Positions 49,523-58,729 of a DNA stretch of 64,000 nucleotides are shown one piece after another. Numbering within the stretch: position 1 is the stretch's first letter; each line of letters starts with the position of its first letter. The position numbers and the translations under genes are program-made. Under the pieces are notes generated by a model, which saw only the letters and a program-made list of their open reading frames with translations, was not told the DNA's origin and did not search any database. Source of the stretch: Candidatus Roseilinea sp. NK_OTU-006 (GTDB lineage: Bacteria; Chloroflexota; Anaerolineae; J036; Brachytrichaceae); NCBI RefSeq assembly GCF_012931985.1, contig NZ_JAAFGM010000006.1:1-64000 (forward strand), written 5' to 3'.

Positions 49523-50749
49523 TCACTCCTTTAGGTGTTGTTTTGGCGCGGGCGGGGTCGGCGGTGGCGTGGCGGGTGCCCGCGCTGTCGCCTGAGGCCG
49601 CTTGGTGGAGGCTGGGCTTAGCGGCTTCCTCGGTTGCGGGGTTGCCTGCGGCGTTGGGCTTAAACGAGGGAACTGGGCCAGCGCCTGTAAGGTCAGGAGA
49701 ATGCGAGCGTCCATGCCTACTTCGTTGACATGAAAAGGCTCAATAAGTTGCAGACTGGCGTTTCGCTCGGCGGCCAGGCCGCCATTGGGAAGCTGTCGGG
49801 CAGCCAGCGCAAAGTCAATGACGGGCAAGCCATACTCTGCGCCGAGCTTGCGCACCACCCCGTTGATGTAGTCGGCCGGCGCGCCGCCCTGTTGCGACTC
49901 AAGCGCGTCAGCTTTGGTCATGAGCAGCGGCAGCACCTTCAAGCCCAACGCATACTCAATGATGGCGCGATAGTGCCGCTCAAAGTCGCGCCAGGTGAAT
50001 GTATCTCCTGTGCCGAGCGCGATCAGCAGGAGGCTGGCGTTGGAGAGTCGCAACTCACAGGCCAGTGGCCCTTCATCGCTCTGGCACTGCTTAGGATCGG
50101 CCCACATCGGGTCAAAGGCCATCGTCGCGTTAAAACTGCCGCTGGTCGCAACGCTCACGCGATTAAATGCTGCAGCAAAGGCGCGCGCGGTGGTTTTGAG
50201 CTCCGGATAGGGGGTCAGGTCAAATGCGCCGGAAGCGAGGCGACCGAAGAACACCGGATGCTCGGCGTTGCAGTCGCCGAGCACAGCGACCATACCGGGC
50301 GTGCGGCCGGCTTGGACCGCGTCACGGTAACGGCGCTGTGCCGCGCTGCTGATCGTCGGCACGCCGGGCAAGCGTAGACGCGGCGGCGGCGGCGGCGGAG
50401 GGATCTCTTGGCTCAGCGGTAGCTGGGTAATGTCCATGCCATCGGCAAAGCGCACCGCGCTGCGGCTGACCCATGCACGGGTGTAGCCATAGTTCACCAG
50501 CACCCAGGCGTTTGCCTCGTCGCGGGCGATCGCCGCGAAGCACTGGAACTTCAACATGCGTCCCACGGCAGGCGATTGCCAACTGTTTTCACGACGCGCA
50601 AACGCGCCGTCTATGTCAATCATCACCTGGGGTGTTTGTGCGTCGCCACACACGAAATCAATCGCATGTGCCGGGCCGACGCTCCCAGCGACGCTGAGCG
50701 CAATCAGCGCGATGACTGCGACGACACGGTTTGTAATGCCAGGTCTCAT
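49523..50749 (-). CDS. Secreted SH3-like plus SGNH-hydrolase-like protein (copy 2)
   Basis: About 408 residues from the ATG at 50749; an in-frame TTG lies 27 bases upstream. Signal peptide (to about 30), SH3-like domain (about 40-120; ANAWVLVNYGYTRAWVSRSAVRF), a poly-Pro linker (IPPPPPPPRL), and the SGNH-like domain with VLGDCNAEHPVFFGRL, RDFERHYRAIIEYAL and VLPLLMTKAD. It shares the GDCN block with copy 1. The C-terminus adds a Pro/Thr/Ala-rich tail. The two probably arose by tandem duplication and act at the cell surface. Confidence 0.65.
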   Translation of the reverse strand: MRPGITNRVVAVIALIALSVAGSVGPAHAIDFVCGDAQTPQVMIDIDGAFARRENSWQSPAVGRMLKFQCFAAIARDEANAWVLVNYGYTRAWVSRSAVRFADGMDITQLPLSQEIPPPPPPPRLRLPGVPTISSAAQRRYRDAVQAGRTPGMVAVLGDCNAEHPVFFGRLASGAFDLTPYPELKTTARAFAAAFNRVSVATSGSFNATMAFDPMWADPKQCQSDEGPLACELRLSNASLLLIALGTGDTFTWRDFERHYRAIIEYALGLKVLPLLMTKADALESQQGGAPADYINGVVRKLGAEYGLPVIDFALAARQLPNGGLAAERNASLQLIEPFHVNEVGMDARILLTLQALAQFPRLSPTPQATPQPRKPLSPASTKRPQATARAPATPPPTPPAPKQHLKE

Positions 50750-50790
50750 CTCAGGTGTTCCACTCCTGTGCAACAAGTAGAATCGCGCCT

Positions 50791-51297
50791 ATGCTGCGCC
50801 TGTTGATTGTAAGCGTTCTTGCGCTCATCCTCGCGTCATGTTCCCCCGCGCCGGCTGCGATGCCGGCCGCAACAGATACGCCTGAGCCCACCGCAACCCC
50901 CGCCCCAACGCCAACCCCCTCGGCTACCGCTGCGGAAACGCGAGACGCGTCGCCCAGCCGGCGCTCGGTGTGGGACACCCAGGTTAGCCCGGGCGAGGCG
51001 CTTGGCCAATGCGCTGGCAGCGCGCCATTGCCGGTATATGGGCTCGTGCAGATCACCCCGTTTGAGGATGGGCTTGAATGGCGCAACCAAGAGCCGCAAC
51101 CGTATCGTATGAAGCGGGTCGCTCCCGGAGTTTATCGTTTTGCCGGACCGAGCGCCATCAACGATGGTGTGGTGACGATGACCGTGACTTTTTGGGGGGA
51201 GAACTCGCTGTCTATGGTGCGCGAGTTCACACCCAATGCGGCGCCGGGCTGCACTTATCGCCACGAATATACCGGCGAGTTCAAGTGGTTCCGTTGA
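50791..51297 (+). CDS. Small lipoprotein with Pro/Thr-rich linker
   Basis: 168 residues from the ATG at 50791. Lipobox LASC (Cys18), a TPEPTATPAPTPTPSATAA linker, then a small beta-rich domain of about 100 residues with a conserved-looking Cys pair (QCAGSAPLP and PGCTYRHEY). Function unknown. Its 5' region is divergent from the SH3-SGNH copy 2 gene, with 41 bases between the starts. Confidence 0.65.
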   Translation: MLRLLIVSVLALILASCSPAPAAMPAATDTPEPTATPAPTPTPSATAAETRDASPSRRSVWDTQVSPGEALGQCAGSAPLPVYGLVQITPFEDGLEWRNQEPQPYRMKRVAPGVYRFAGPSAINDGVVTMTVTFWGENSLSMVREFTPNAAPGCTYRHEYTGEFKWFR

Positions 51298-51414
51298 CGG
51301 GACAATGCTTTGTTTGGCTCGCCTGGGGCGAGTTTCCGACCACCTAATCGCGCGTAGCGGCGTGCTACGGTTTCCGCCGCTGTGCGCGCACAGGCGTAAA
51401 GGCCGGCGCGATGC

Positions 51415-52449
51415 CTACAGGATTAGCATGGCGTCGCCGAACGAATAGAACCGATAGCGCTCGCGAATCGCCCGCGCATAGGTGCGGCGCATGAAGTCCA
51501 TCCCCATGAATGCGCCGATCATGGCCAGCAGGGTGCTGCGGGGGAGGTGGAAGTTCGTGATCAGCGCGTCTACGACTTTCCATTTGTAGCCGGGGGTGAT
51601 GTAGAGCGAGGTAAACCCGCTGAACGGTTGAACGAGGCGGGAATGGCTCGCTTGCGCGAGCGTCTGGCTGCCGCTCTCCAACACACGCGCGCTCGTTGTT
51701 CCCACAGCGATGATCCGCCTGCCCCGCGCGCGTGTGTCGTTGATGGCCTCAGCCGTGGCCGGCGGCAACTCGCACCACTCGGTGTGAATCTTGTGCGCTT
51801 CCACCGTCTCTTCTTCGATCGGCTTGAACGTGTCCAGGCCGACGTGTAGGGTAACGAAGGCAATCTGCACACCCATCGCCTGTATGCGTTCGAGCAATTG
51901 CGGCGTGAAATGCAAGCCGGCCGTCGGCGCAGCCGCCGAGCCGGCCACGCGCGCGTAGACGGTTTGGTAGCGTGCCGGGTCGCGGAGTTGCTCGCGGATG
52001 TAGGGCGGCAGCGGCGTCTCGCCCAAAGCGTCGAGGTGTGGCTCGATCGGCGCGCTGAAGCGCACGACGAAAGCGGCCTCGCCGGATCGCGCGACGACCT
52101 CGGCGCTGAGTTGTTGCCCATCTTCGCCTGCTGGAAAGGTGATCTGTCGCACGTTGCGCCCGCCGACCAGCGCCTCCCACGTCACATCGTCCAGTTTGCG
52201 CAGGAGCAACACTTCTACTTGGCCGCCGGTTGGCTTGCGGCCGTGCAACCGGGCATTGATCACACTCGTGTCGTTGGCGACGAGCAGGTCGCCGGGGCGC
52301 AGAAATTCCGGCAGGTCATAGAAATGCCGGTGCTGGTGCGTCTGCGTTGCGCGGTCGCACACCAACAGGCGCGATGCATCCCGCGGCTCGACTGGGTGTT
52401 GTGCGATCAGCTCCGGCGGCAGTTCGTAGTCGAGTTCTGAGATGTGCAT
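51415..52449 (-). CDS. queA: S-adenosylmethionine:tRNA ribosyltransferase-isomerase
   Basis: Adds the ribosyl moiety of SAM to preQ1-tRNA during queuosine synthesis. 344 residues from the ATG at 52449, which opens MHISELDYELPPELIAQHP; the longer in-frame extension is not conserved. Family blocks: RDASRLLVCDR, LVANDTSVINARL, GRNVRQITFP, AAPTAGLHFTPQLLERI, ITNFHLPRSTLLAMIGAFMG. No other queuosine gene is adjacent. Confidence 0.96.
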   Translation of the reverse strand: MHISELDYELPPELIAQHPVEPRDASRLLVCDRATQTHQHRHFYDLPEFLRPGDLLVANDTSVINARLHGRKPTGGQVEVLLLRKLDDVTWEALVGGRNVRQITFPAGEDGQQLSAEVVARSGEAAFVVRFSAPIEPHLDALGETPLPPYIREQLRDPARYQTVYARVAGSAAAPTAGLHFTPQLLERIQAMGVQIAFVTLHVGLDTFKPIEEETVEAHKIHTEWCELPPATAEAINDTRARGRRIIAVGTTSARVLESGSQTLAQASHSRLVQPFSGFTSLYITPGYKWKVVDALITNFHLPRSTLLAMIGAFMGMDFMRRTYARAIRERYRFYSFGDAMLIL

Positions 52450-52843
52450 GGTCGCTTTGTAGCGCAAGTGTAAAGGTGCATTGACTACGGGCTGCGCAGC
52501 GATGAGCTGCGTCGCCCGTGCTTTAGCTCTGGCGTTCACGCCGGGGCGTCTTGTCGTACCCCACCGGTGTATAGTTCCTGCGTTGGGCGAGATTATGGCG
52601 CATCACGTTCACCTCATCGGCGTGCCGATGGACCTCGGCCAACGCCGGCGCGGTGTGGACATCGGGCCGAGCGTCATTCGTTACGCCGGCTTGCATCAAC
52701 AGTTGCGCGCGCTCGGCCATACCATTACCGACAGCGGCAACATTGCCGTGCCCATCCTGCTGGGCGCGTTCGGCGATCAGGGCGGGTTCAGCGCAAACTC
52801 GCCTGCTCGCGGATGCGCGCCGGACGTTCCAGGATCACCCCGG
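52450..52843. other. Gap with an arginase fragment
   Basis: The 394 bases between queA and the nitrilase gene carry the arginase N-terminus (listed) and then about 90 bases in which no frame is clearly functional. A plus-strand stretch near 52800-52880 ([18 protein letters not shown]) reads like protein but overlaps the nitrilase gene end and has no start. Confidence 0.55.
52595..52757 (+). pseudogene. rocF: N-terminal fragment of arginase
   Basis: The ATG at 52595 opens [20 protein letters not shown] and continues [20 protein letters not shown], then GNIAVP. This is the unmistakable first ~54 residues of an arginase (ureohydrolase). After about 52757 similarity stops; all manganese-binding His/Asp motifs are absent. 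The frame runs on to 52876 without sense. Confidence 0.85.
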
Positions 52844-54586
52844 CTACATGTGGACGACGCCCGCAGAGGGCGATGAAGCTGACGGCCCATGGTGTTGGCC
52901 GGTGGCATTGGCGATGACTTCGGCCAGCCGCCACGGCCGGCCTTCGACCAGGTTTGTCTTCTGGGAAATCATCCGGTTGGCGCAGGCCGCCGGGTAGGCT
53001 GTCGCCAGCGTCAGGCCGGGGCGCTCGGCGCGGGTAACGAGCGGCGTGTTGATGTTGCCGTCAAACGGACGGGCCTTCCATTCCGTCCACAAGGTGAAGT
53101 CCGGGCTGGCGGCGAAGATTGCGCTGCCGCCGGCGTGGGTGCGGCGCGAGGCGACCACCAGGTTCAGCCGATTCTCCGCGGCGCGCTCCGGCAGGCCCAG
53201 CGTCATCTCCCACGCTTCAAGGGGATGCGTCGGCACGGCGACGATCTCGGCGTCTTGCAGCGCCGCCAACCGGAAGGTCTCCGGGTAGATTGCGTCTGGA
53301 CCGAGCACAAGCGCGATTCGACCGAACGGCGCGTCGAAGGTGTGCAGGTTGTCGCCCAGTTCAGTGCACCAGCCATGTCGCCGGCATGGATGCAACTGCG
53401 GCTGCGTCATGACGATCCCATCTCGTCCGATGAGTACGCCGAGGTGGCGCGCCCCTTGCGCGACGCTTGTGGCAACCAGGGCGTCGCTCCTGCCGATGGC
53501 CGATTGCATCGCCGCGACGACCCGTTGTCCGGTCGCCTGCGCTTGCGTCGGATCGACCACTCGTCCATCGGCGAGGCCGAACAACTCAGGCAAAACAATC
53601 AACTTCGCGCTGGCGGCGATGGCCTGGCCGACTGCGCGCGCAGCAGCCTCAAGCGATTCGTCGGCCGGTTCATACGCGGCGACGCGCGCCTCATGCACCG
53701 GCGTGAGGCGCGCGCGGGGACGGGGTGGCTCGGCGATGGGCGCATAAAGCGCCGGCCGGCGCGCGGCGAAGATGTGTGTGCCATCGGGCCGCAGCTTGTC
53801 GTCGGCCCGAACGGGATCCACCTCAGCGATCACGACGGCCTCGCCACGACGCGGCCCCTTAGCCAACACGCTGCCGTCCGGAGCGACGATCTGCGATTCG
53901 CCCGCGCCTTGCAGCATCTCCGCCGGTAGCTTGATGCGCTGCGCAATCGCCGGCGCGAGCGCTTCGGGCACCAGCCAGCCGACTTTGTTGGCGGCGACGA
54001 CGAAGCATTTGTTTTCGGCGGCGCGCACCGGAACGTGCAACGACGCCTCGTCAAGCGCGAATGAGTTCAGGCTGTTGAGCAGGATTTGCGCGCCGCGCAA
54101 TACCAGCCCGCGCGCGACCTCCGGAATCACACCGTCCATGCAGCAATACATCCCCAGCCGGCCAATCGGCGTCTGAACGACCGGCGTGCACGCGCGGGCC
54201 GGCGTCAGGAAGTTGTTTTCGTTGCCCATCAGCACCTGTTTGTCGCCGATGGCGATCGGTTCGCCATTGGGCGCGAAGAGGATGTTGGTGCCGGTGACGC
54301 CGTCGCCGGCGCGCCGGACGGTGCAGTTGATTTTGACGAAGCAATGATGGCGTCGGGCGCGCTCGCCGATAGCGGCCAGGAAGTCGCTGTCGAGCGCCAC
54401 GGCGACGCGCCAGGCGTGTTCCTGGTCGGCATACCACGCCATGTGGTTGCAGAATTCCGGCAGCACCATCAGGTGGGGCTTGTGCGCGGCGGCGGTGTCA
54501 ATCATGCGTAGGCAGGTGGCCAGGTTGCGCGCGACATCTTCGCCCGTGGCGAACTGGAGCGCAGCGATGCGGCAGGTGGCAGCCAT
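52844..54586 (-). CDS. Tandem nitrilase-fold protein, second domain inactive
   Basis: 580 residues, two carbon-nitrogen-hydrolase domains. Domain 1 (about 1-285) has the full triad E44 (LPEFC), K116 (GDKQVLM) and C149 (YCCMDG). Domain 2 (about 290-560) keeps E334 (LPELFG) but has Gly429 in place of the nucleophile ([10 protein letters not shown]) and no Lys at the expected position (QPQLHP). The last ~25 residues look non-native and overlap decayed sequence. The gene is divergent from a Rieske oxygenase across a 16-bp palindrome. It probably hydrolyses an amide or nitrile linked to the cluster's substrate. Confidence 0.8.
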   Translation of the reverse strand: MAATCRIAALQFATGEDVARNLATCLRMIDTAAAHKPHLMVLPEFCNHMAWYADQEHAWRVAVALDSDFLAAIGERARRHHCFVKINCTVRRAGDGVTGTNILFAPNGEPIAIGDKQVLMGNENNFLTPARACTPVVQTPIGRLGMYCCMDGVIPEVARGLVLRGAQILLNSLNSFALDEASLHVPVRAAENKCFVVAANKVGWLVPEALAPAIAQRIKLPAEMLQGAGESQIVAPDGSVLAKGPRRGEAVVIAEVDPVRADDKLRPDGTHIFAARRPALYAPIAEPPRPRARLTPVHEARVAAYEPADESLEAAARAVGQAIAASAKLIVLPELFGLADGRVVDPTQAQATGQRVVAAMQSAIGRSDALVATSVAQGARHLGVLIGRDGIVMTQPQLHPCRRHGWCTELGDNLHTFDAPFGRIALVLGPDAIYPETFRLAALQDAEIVAVPTHPLEAWEMTLGLPERAAENRLNLVVASRRTHAGGSAIFAASPDFTLWTEWKARPFDGNINTPLVTRAERPGLTLATAYPAACANRMISQKTNLVEGRPWRLAEVIANATGQHHGPSASSPSAGVVHM

Positions 54587-54590
54587 GTGA

Positions 54591-54606
54591 TAATGTTATA
54601 ACATTA
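54591..54606. promoter_or_regulatory. Operator palindrome 1 of the catabolic cluster
   Basis: TAATGTTATAACATTA is a perfect 16-bp palindrome in the 69-base region between the divergent nitrilase and Rieske genes. It includes the TATAA core that could serve as a -10 in either direction. Its GT-N4-AC core is typical of GntR-family operators. It matches palindrome 2 at 58705. Confidence 0.7.
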
Positions 54607-54655
54607 CGATGAATTGAGAACTGGCCGTTCGCCGGCTGCGCTGCGCTGAGAGAGA

Positions 54656-55765
54656 ATGAATCACGCTATGGCAGCTCAATCTTTCACATTCAACCCCGAT
54701 CTGTCGCGTGCGCAAACTATTCCGGCGCACTGGTACACCGATCCCGCCCGGCTAGAACTCGAACACCGACGCATTTTCCGGCGGACATGGCAGTTTGCCG
54801 CATCGCTCGACCAGTTGCGCTTCCCCGGCAACTACGTCGCTGTGGACGTGGTTGGCGTTCCGGTGGTCGTCGTGCGTGATCTGCAAGGCGATTTGCGCGC
54901 GTATTACAACGTGTGCCGGCATCGCGCCGGCGTGGTGGCGCAAGGCGCCGGCAACCGCAAAACGTTGCAATGCCGCTACCACGGCTGGCTGTATGACCTG
55001 GATGGCTCGTTGCGCGCGGCCCCTGAATTCGAGGGCGTGCGGGACTTCGACAAGTGCGACTATGGCCTGATCCCTATCCGCATCGAGACGTGGGGGCCGT
55101 TCGCCTTTGTCAACATGAGCAATGACGGCCCGAGCCTGCTGGAGACGCTGGGCAACATCCCCGCCGAAACGGCGCGATTCAACTTCGAGGGCATGCGCCG
55201 CGTGGAACGCCGCGACTACTACGTGAACGCCAATTGGAAAGTTTATATTGACAACTATCTTGAGGGCTATCACGTTCCGGTGGCGCATCCCGGCCTATAT
55301 CGGGAGCTGGACTACGCACAGTATCGCGTAGACACCTTCCGTTATTACTCTTCGCAATATGCGCCCATCCGCCCAGTGCGCGCCGAGGACGCCGCCGGCC
55401 GCGTCTATACCGCGCTGCAAGGGGACGACAAAGCCTTCTACTACTGGATCTTCCCCAACTTCATGCTGAACATCTATCTCGGCATGTTGCAGATCAACAT
55501 CATCGTGCCGCTGAGCTACGACCGCACATTGACCATCTTCGAGTGGTATTTCTCCGACCCCGGCACGCCGGAGACGTGGAATACCCTTCAAGATTCGATG
55601 GCCTTCAGCGATGAAATCCAGCGCGAAGACATTGAGATCTGCGAGTATGTGTGGCGCAACTTGCTGGTTGGGGTGTATGACGCCGGCCGCTATTGCGTGA
55701 AGCGCGAAAACGGCGTGCATCACTTCCACGGCTTGCTGTATGAGTTTTTGAATGATGGCGGATGA
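54656..55765 (+). CDS. Rieske non-haem iron oxygenase, alpha-subunit type
   Basis: 369 residues. The Rieske [2Fe-2S] ligands are C87-x-H89 and C106-x2-H109. The catalytic domain has NYLEGYHVPVAHPGL with iron ligands H206 and H211; a third carboxylate lies in the EIQREDIEICEY segment. This is the standard ring-hydroxylating or demethylating oxygenase architecture. No beta subunit or dedicated reductase is adjacent. It overlaps the flavin monooxygenase gene by 14 bases, so the two are co-translated. A GAGAGAG ribosome-binding site precedes the ATG. Confidence 0.92.
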   Translation: MNHAMAAQSFTFNPDLSRAQTIPAHWYTDPARLELEHRRIFRRTWQFAASLDQLRFPGNYVAVDVVGVPVVVVRDLQGDLRAYYNVCRHRAGVVAQGAGNRKTLQCRYHGWLYDLDGSLRAAPEFEGVRDFDKCDYGLIPIRIETWGPFAFVNMSNDGPSLLETLGNIPAETARFNFEGMRRVERRDYYVNANWKVYIDNYLEGYHVPVAHPGLYRELDYAQYRVDTFRYYSSQYAPIRPVRAEDAAGRVYTALQGDDKAFYYWIFPNFMLNIYLGMLQINIIVPLSYDRTLTIFEWYFSDPGTPETWNTLQDSMAFSDEIQREDIEICEYVWRNLLVGVYDAGRYCVKRENGVHHFHGLLYEFLNDGG

Positions 55766-56948
55766 AGTCTTGATTGTCGGCGCGGGCCCGGTAGGGCTTT
55801 CGCTGGCGCTTGCCCTGGCGCGGCGAGGCGTGTCGGTGCGCGTCTTCGAAGCGCAGCCTGAGCTGAGCAGCGAGGCGCGCGCCAGCACCTTCCACCCCCC
55901 GACGCTGGAGATGCTCGACGAGTGGGGGGTGGCGCGCGCCTTCATCGAACGCGGCCTGCGTGTAGTTGTCTTGCAATACTGGGAGCGCGCCTCGCGCGAG
56001 CGGGTGGCGCAGTTCGACTATGCGCACATCGCCGGCGATACCCCTTTCCCATTTCGCCTGCAGTGTCCGCAATCGCTCTTGACGCGGACGTTGCTGCCGG
56101 CGCTGCTGGCCACCGGCTGCGCCGCGGTGCACTTCAGCCATCGCGTGACGGCCTTCGCCGATTGCGGCGACCATGTGAGGGTCATCGTTGAATCCCCGGC
56201 CGGCGCGCGCACCTTTTGCGGCGCCTATCTGTGCGCTGCGGATGGCGCGCATAGCACTGTGCGCCGGCAGCTTGCCCTGCGCTTCGACGGCATGACCTAT
56301 GCCGACCGCTTCCTGCTCATCACCGCCGATTACGATTTCGGGCGCGTCTTCCCCGGCATCGGGCCGGTGGCTTACCTCTTCGACCCAGTGGAGTGGGTGA
56401 TCCTCATGCAGCAGCGCGAGGGGGTGCGGGTGATCTTCCGCGTGTCTGAAGATGAGCGCGAGGAGGATGCGCTACACCCCGGGGCGATTCGCGAGCGGCT
56501 GGCGCGTTTGCTCGATCCATGGCCGGCCGATGACGTGCCGGTGTGGGGCGCTTCGCTCTACAGCGTGCATCGTCGCATCGCCGAGTCCTTCCGCGTGGGT
56601 CGGGTGCTGTTGTTGGGCGATGCGGCGCACATCAACAATCCGACCGGCGGCATGGGCATGAACAGCGGCATCCACGATGCGCACAAGCTGGCCGATAAGC
56701 TGACGCAGGTGATGCGCGGCGCATCAGAATCGCTGCTGACACAGTATGCCGAGGAGCGGCGCGCGGCAGCGCTGGCGTTGGTGCAGATGCGCTCCGACCA
56801 GAACTCGCGCGACATGAACGCGCGCGATCCGGCCTATCGCGCCGAGCGCAACCGGCGCTTGCGCGCCGCAGCCGCCGACCCGGCCCAGGCGCGCGCCTTT
56901 TTGCTGCGCGCCTCGATGATGGACGAGCGGATAGGAGCCAACCAATGA
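55752..56948 (+). CDS. FAD-dependent aromatic monooxygenase
   Basis: 398 residues, class A flavoprotein monooxygenase (PheA/MhpA/UbiH-like). Dinucleotide motif VGAGPVG (9-15), then FEAQPE; the DG-type motif is [16 protein letters not shown], and the second FAD motif [21 protein letters not shown]. It lacks the C-terminal thioredoxin-like domain of phenol hydroxylases. It hydroxylates an activated ring using NAD(P)H. Its end overlaps the next gene by 4 bases. Confidence 0.9.
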   Translation: MMADEVLIVGAGPVGLSLALALARRGVSVRVFEAQPELSSEARASTFHPPTLEMLDEWGVARAFIERGLRVVVLQYWERASRERVAQFDYAHIAGDTPFPFRLQCPQSLLTRTLLPALLATGCAAVHFSHRVTAFADCGDHVRVIVESPAGARTFCGAYLCAADGAHSTVRRQLALRFDGMTYADRFLLITADYDFGRVFPGIGPVAYLFDPVEWVILMQQREGVRVIFRVSEDEREEDALHPGAIRERLARLLDPWPADDVPVWGASLYSVHRRIAESFRVGRVLLLGDAAHINNPTGGMGMNSGIHDAHKLADKLTQVMRGASESLLTQYAEERRAAALALVQMRSDQNSRDMNARDPAYRAERNRRLRAAAADPAQARAFLLRASMMDERIGANQ

Positions 56949-57835
56949 CCCATGAACCACTCAGGCCGAAAGGCCCGCTGTGGGCGGCGCTGGCGGCCGA
57001 GCAGCCGCTGCAAATCGTCGGCGCAAGCACCGCCTACCATGCGTTGCTGGCCCGGCGCGCCGGCTTTCGCGCCTTGCACCTCTCCGGCGCCGGTGTGAGC
57101 ATGAGTTCGCTCGGCGCGCCCGACCTGGGCATCATCGCCCTGGAAGATGTGCTGATTGATGCGCGTCGCATCACCGACGCCTGCGACTTGCCGTTGCTGG
57201 TGGATGTGGACACCGGCTTTGGCAGCGCCTTCAACATCGCGCGCACGGTCAAAGCGCTGATCAAGGCCGGCGCCGCCGGCTTGCACATCGAAGATCAGGT
57301 GCAAGCCAAGCGCTGCGGCCATCGGCCCGGCAAAGCGATTGTGTCCAAGGCCGAGATGGTGGACCGCATCAAGGCCGCCGTGGATGCGCGGACGGACGCC
57401 GGCTTCGTCATCATGGCGCGCACCGATGCGCTGGCCATCGAGGGGCTGGAGGCGGCCATCGAGCGCGCCGTGACTTACATCGAAGCCGGCGCCGATATGA
57501 TCTTCCCCGAAGCGATGACCGAGCCGGTCATGTATCGGCGCTTCAAGGAAGCCGCTGCCGTGCCGGTGCTGGCCAACGCGAACGAATTCGGCCTGACGCC
57601 ATTGTTCACCGCGCAGCAGTTTGCGGCGCATGGCGTGGACATGGTGCTGTATCCGATCAGCGCCTTTCGCGCGGCCAGCCGCGCGGCGCTGGCGGTGTAC
57701 GAGACAATTCGCCGGGATGGTGTGCAAACCGCCGTCCTGTCGCTGATGCAGCCGCAGGACGAACTCTACGCGATCCTCGACTACGAGGCTTACGAGCGCA
57801 AATTGGACACGCTATTTGCCGCCGGTCGTGCGTAG
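56945..57835 (+). CDS. Isocitrate lyase/PEP mutase family enzyme
   Basis: 296 residues. Metal-binding DVDTGFG (87-93), E116, and the catalytic loop KRCGHRPGK with Cys124. The Cys-Gly-His loop marks lyases (2-methylisocitrate, 2,3-dimethylmalate or oxaloacetate-type) rather than PEP mutases. It would cleave a hydroxy-diacid from the ring fragments into pyruvate-like and shorter acids. Translationally coupled to the monooxygenase. Confidence 0.88.
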   Translation: MTHEPLRPKGPLWAALAAEQPLQIVGASTAYHALLARRAGFRALHLSGAGVSMSSLGAPDLGIIALEDVLIDARRITDACDLPLLVDVDTGFGSAFNIARTVKALIKAGAAGLHIEDQVQAKRCGHRPGKAIVSKAEMVDRIKAAVDARTDAGFVIMARTDALAIEGLEAAIERAVTYIEAGADMIFPEAMTEPVMYRRFKEAAAVPVLANANEFGLTPLFTAQQFAAHGVDMVLYPISAFRAASRAALAVYETIRRDGVQTAVLSLMQPQDELYAILDYEAYERKLDTLFAAGRA

Positions 57836-57872
57836 CGGTGTTGTGCCCTGCGTCGGATGAGCGCGGCGCGCG

Positions 57873-58619
57873 TCAAAACTCCCTCAGCAATCGGCCGGCG
57901 CCCCACACTTTGTCCTCGATGCCGTTTTGACGCAGGGCGAACCACCACGTCGCCGCGTTGATGGCGATGACCGGCTTACCCAGCCAGCGCTCGGCTTCGT
58001 CGGCCAGCCTCACCATGCTGAGGTTCGTCCCCACTTGCACCAGCGCGTCCACGTCGTCGCCGTTTACCTCGATCAACGCGCGGCGCAGCTCGTCTTCGGT
58101 GATGTGGGCGATGGCTACAGCCGTGGGGCAGCGCAGCCCCTTGATGCGCACGACCTCGAAGCCGATGTCGTTGAAGAAGCGCACCACATTCTGATCGCCA
58201 ATGGGTTGATAAGGCGTGACGACGCCGATGCGCCGGACGCCGAACAATTGCAGCGCCTTCTCACATGCTTCGGCGCCGGTCGCCACGCCAAGGCCGCCGG
58301 CGCGCTCGCTCACACGCCGCTTGAAAGCGCGATTGCCCTCCACGCCGTCCCAGAAGGTCTCGGCGCTCATCCCCATCACAATGTAGTCCGGCTCACACGT
58401 CATCACCCGGTCAATGGCGTAGTTGATCTCGACGCGGATTTGTGCGAGCAGATTCTCGAAAGCCGCGTCGCTGCTCAGGTTCTGATCGCGGATGTGGATG
58501 CGGGAGAAGTGCGCCGTGACGCCGGGCACGCGCATCGCGTAGAAGTCAGGCTCGACGATGGTGTTCGTGCTAGGTGCCAGCACGCCGAATTTCTTTCGCC
58601 AACCAAGAGCATCGGTCAT
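57873..58619 (-). CDS. Asp/Glu-racemase-fold protein (maleate isomerase/AMDase group) lacking both cysteines
   Basis: 248 residues from the ATG at 58619 (GAGGAAAC before it); a longer frame would run into operator 2. The N-terminal GVLAPSTNTIVEPDF and YIVMGMSAETFWDG match maleate cis-trans isomerases and arylmalonate decarboxylases. The two catalytic Cys positions are Met84 (normally GCT) and Gly197 (VGTNL, normally CTNL). The chemistry must therefore differ from the known isomerases, unless another residue serves. Divergent from the hydrolase gene. Confidence 0.8.
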   Translation of the reverse strand: MTDALGWRKKFGVLAPSTNTIVEPDFYAMRVPGVTAHFSRIHIRDQNLSSDAAFENLLAQIRVEINYAIDRVMTCEPDYIVMGMSAETFWDGVEGNRAFKRRVSERAGGLGVATGAEACEKALQLFGVRRIGVVTPYQPIGDQNVVRFFNDIGFEVVRIKGLRCPTAVAIAHITEDELRRALIEVNGDDVDALVQVGTNLSMVRLADEAERWLGKPVIAINAATWWFALRQNGIEDKVWGAGRLLREF

Positions 58620-58679
58620 AGTTTCCTCGCTGTGTGAATTGGTGATCGGGCACCGCAACTGCGATTTTCTCGCTTTGAC

Positions 58680-58707
58680 TTGCCCTGATTGGTCACAATG
58701 ATACAAT
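58680..58707 (+). promoter_or_regulatory. Promoter of the hydrolase-side operon
   Basis: TTGCCC (58680-58685), 16-bp spacer, TACAAT (58702-58707). The -10 overlaps operator palindrome 2. The start codon at 58730 has no clear ribosome-binding site, so the leader would be very short. Confidence 0.5.
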
Positions 58708-58725
58708 GTCATGACATTTAGCCAA
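58698..58725 (-). promoter_or_regulatory. Promoter of the racemase-fold gene
   Basis: On the minus strand, TTGGCT (58725-58720), 16-bp spacer, TATCAT (58703-58698). The operator palindrome fills the spacer, so one bound repressor would block both divergent promoters. Confidence 0.5.
58705..58718. promoter_or_regulatory. Operator palindrome 2 of the catabolic cluster
   Basis: AATGTCATGACATT is a perfect 14-bp palindrome. It shares AATGT-N4-ACATT with palindrome 1 (TTAT... versus CATG... centres differ). Both sit in divergent promoter regions of the same cluster, 4.1 kb apart, and so probably bind the same GntR-type regulator, which is not encoded in this window. Confidence 0.7.
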
Positions 58726-58729
58726 GCCG

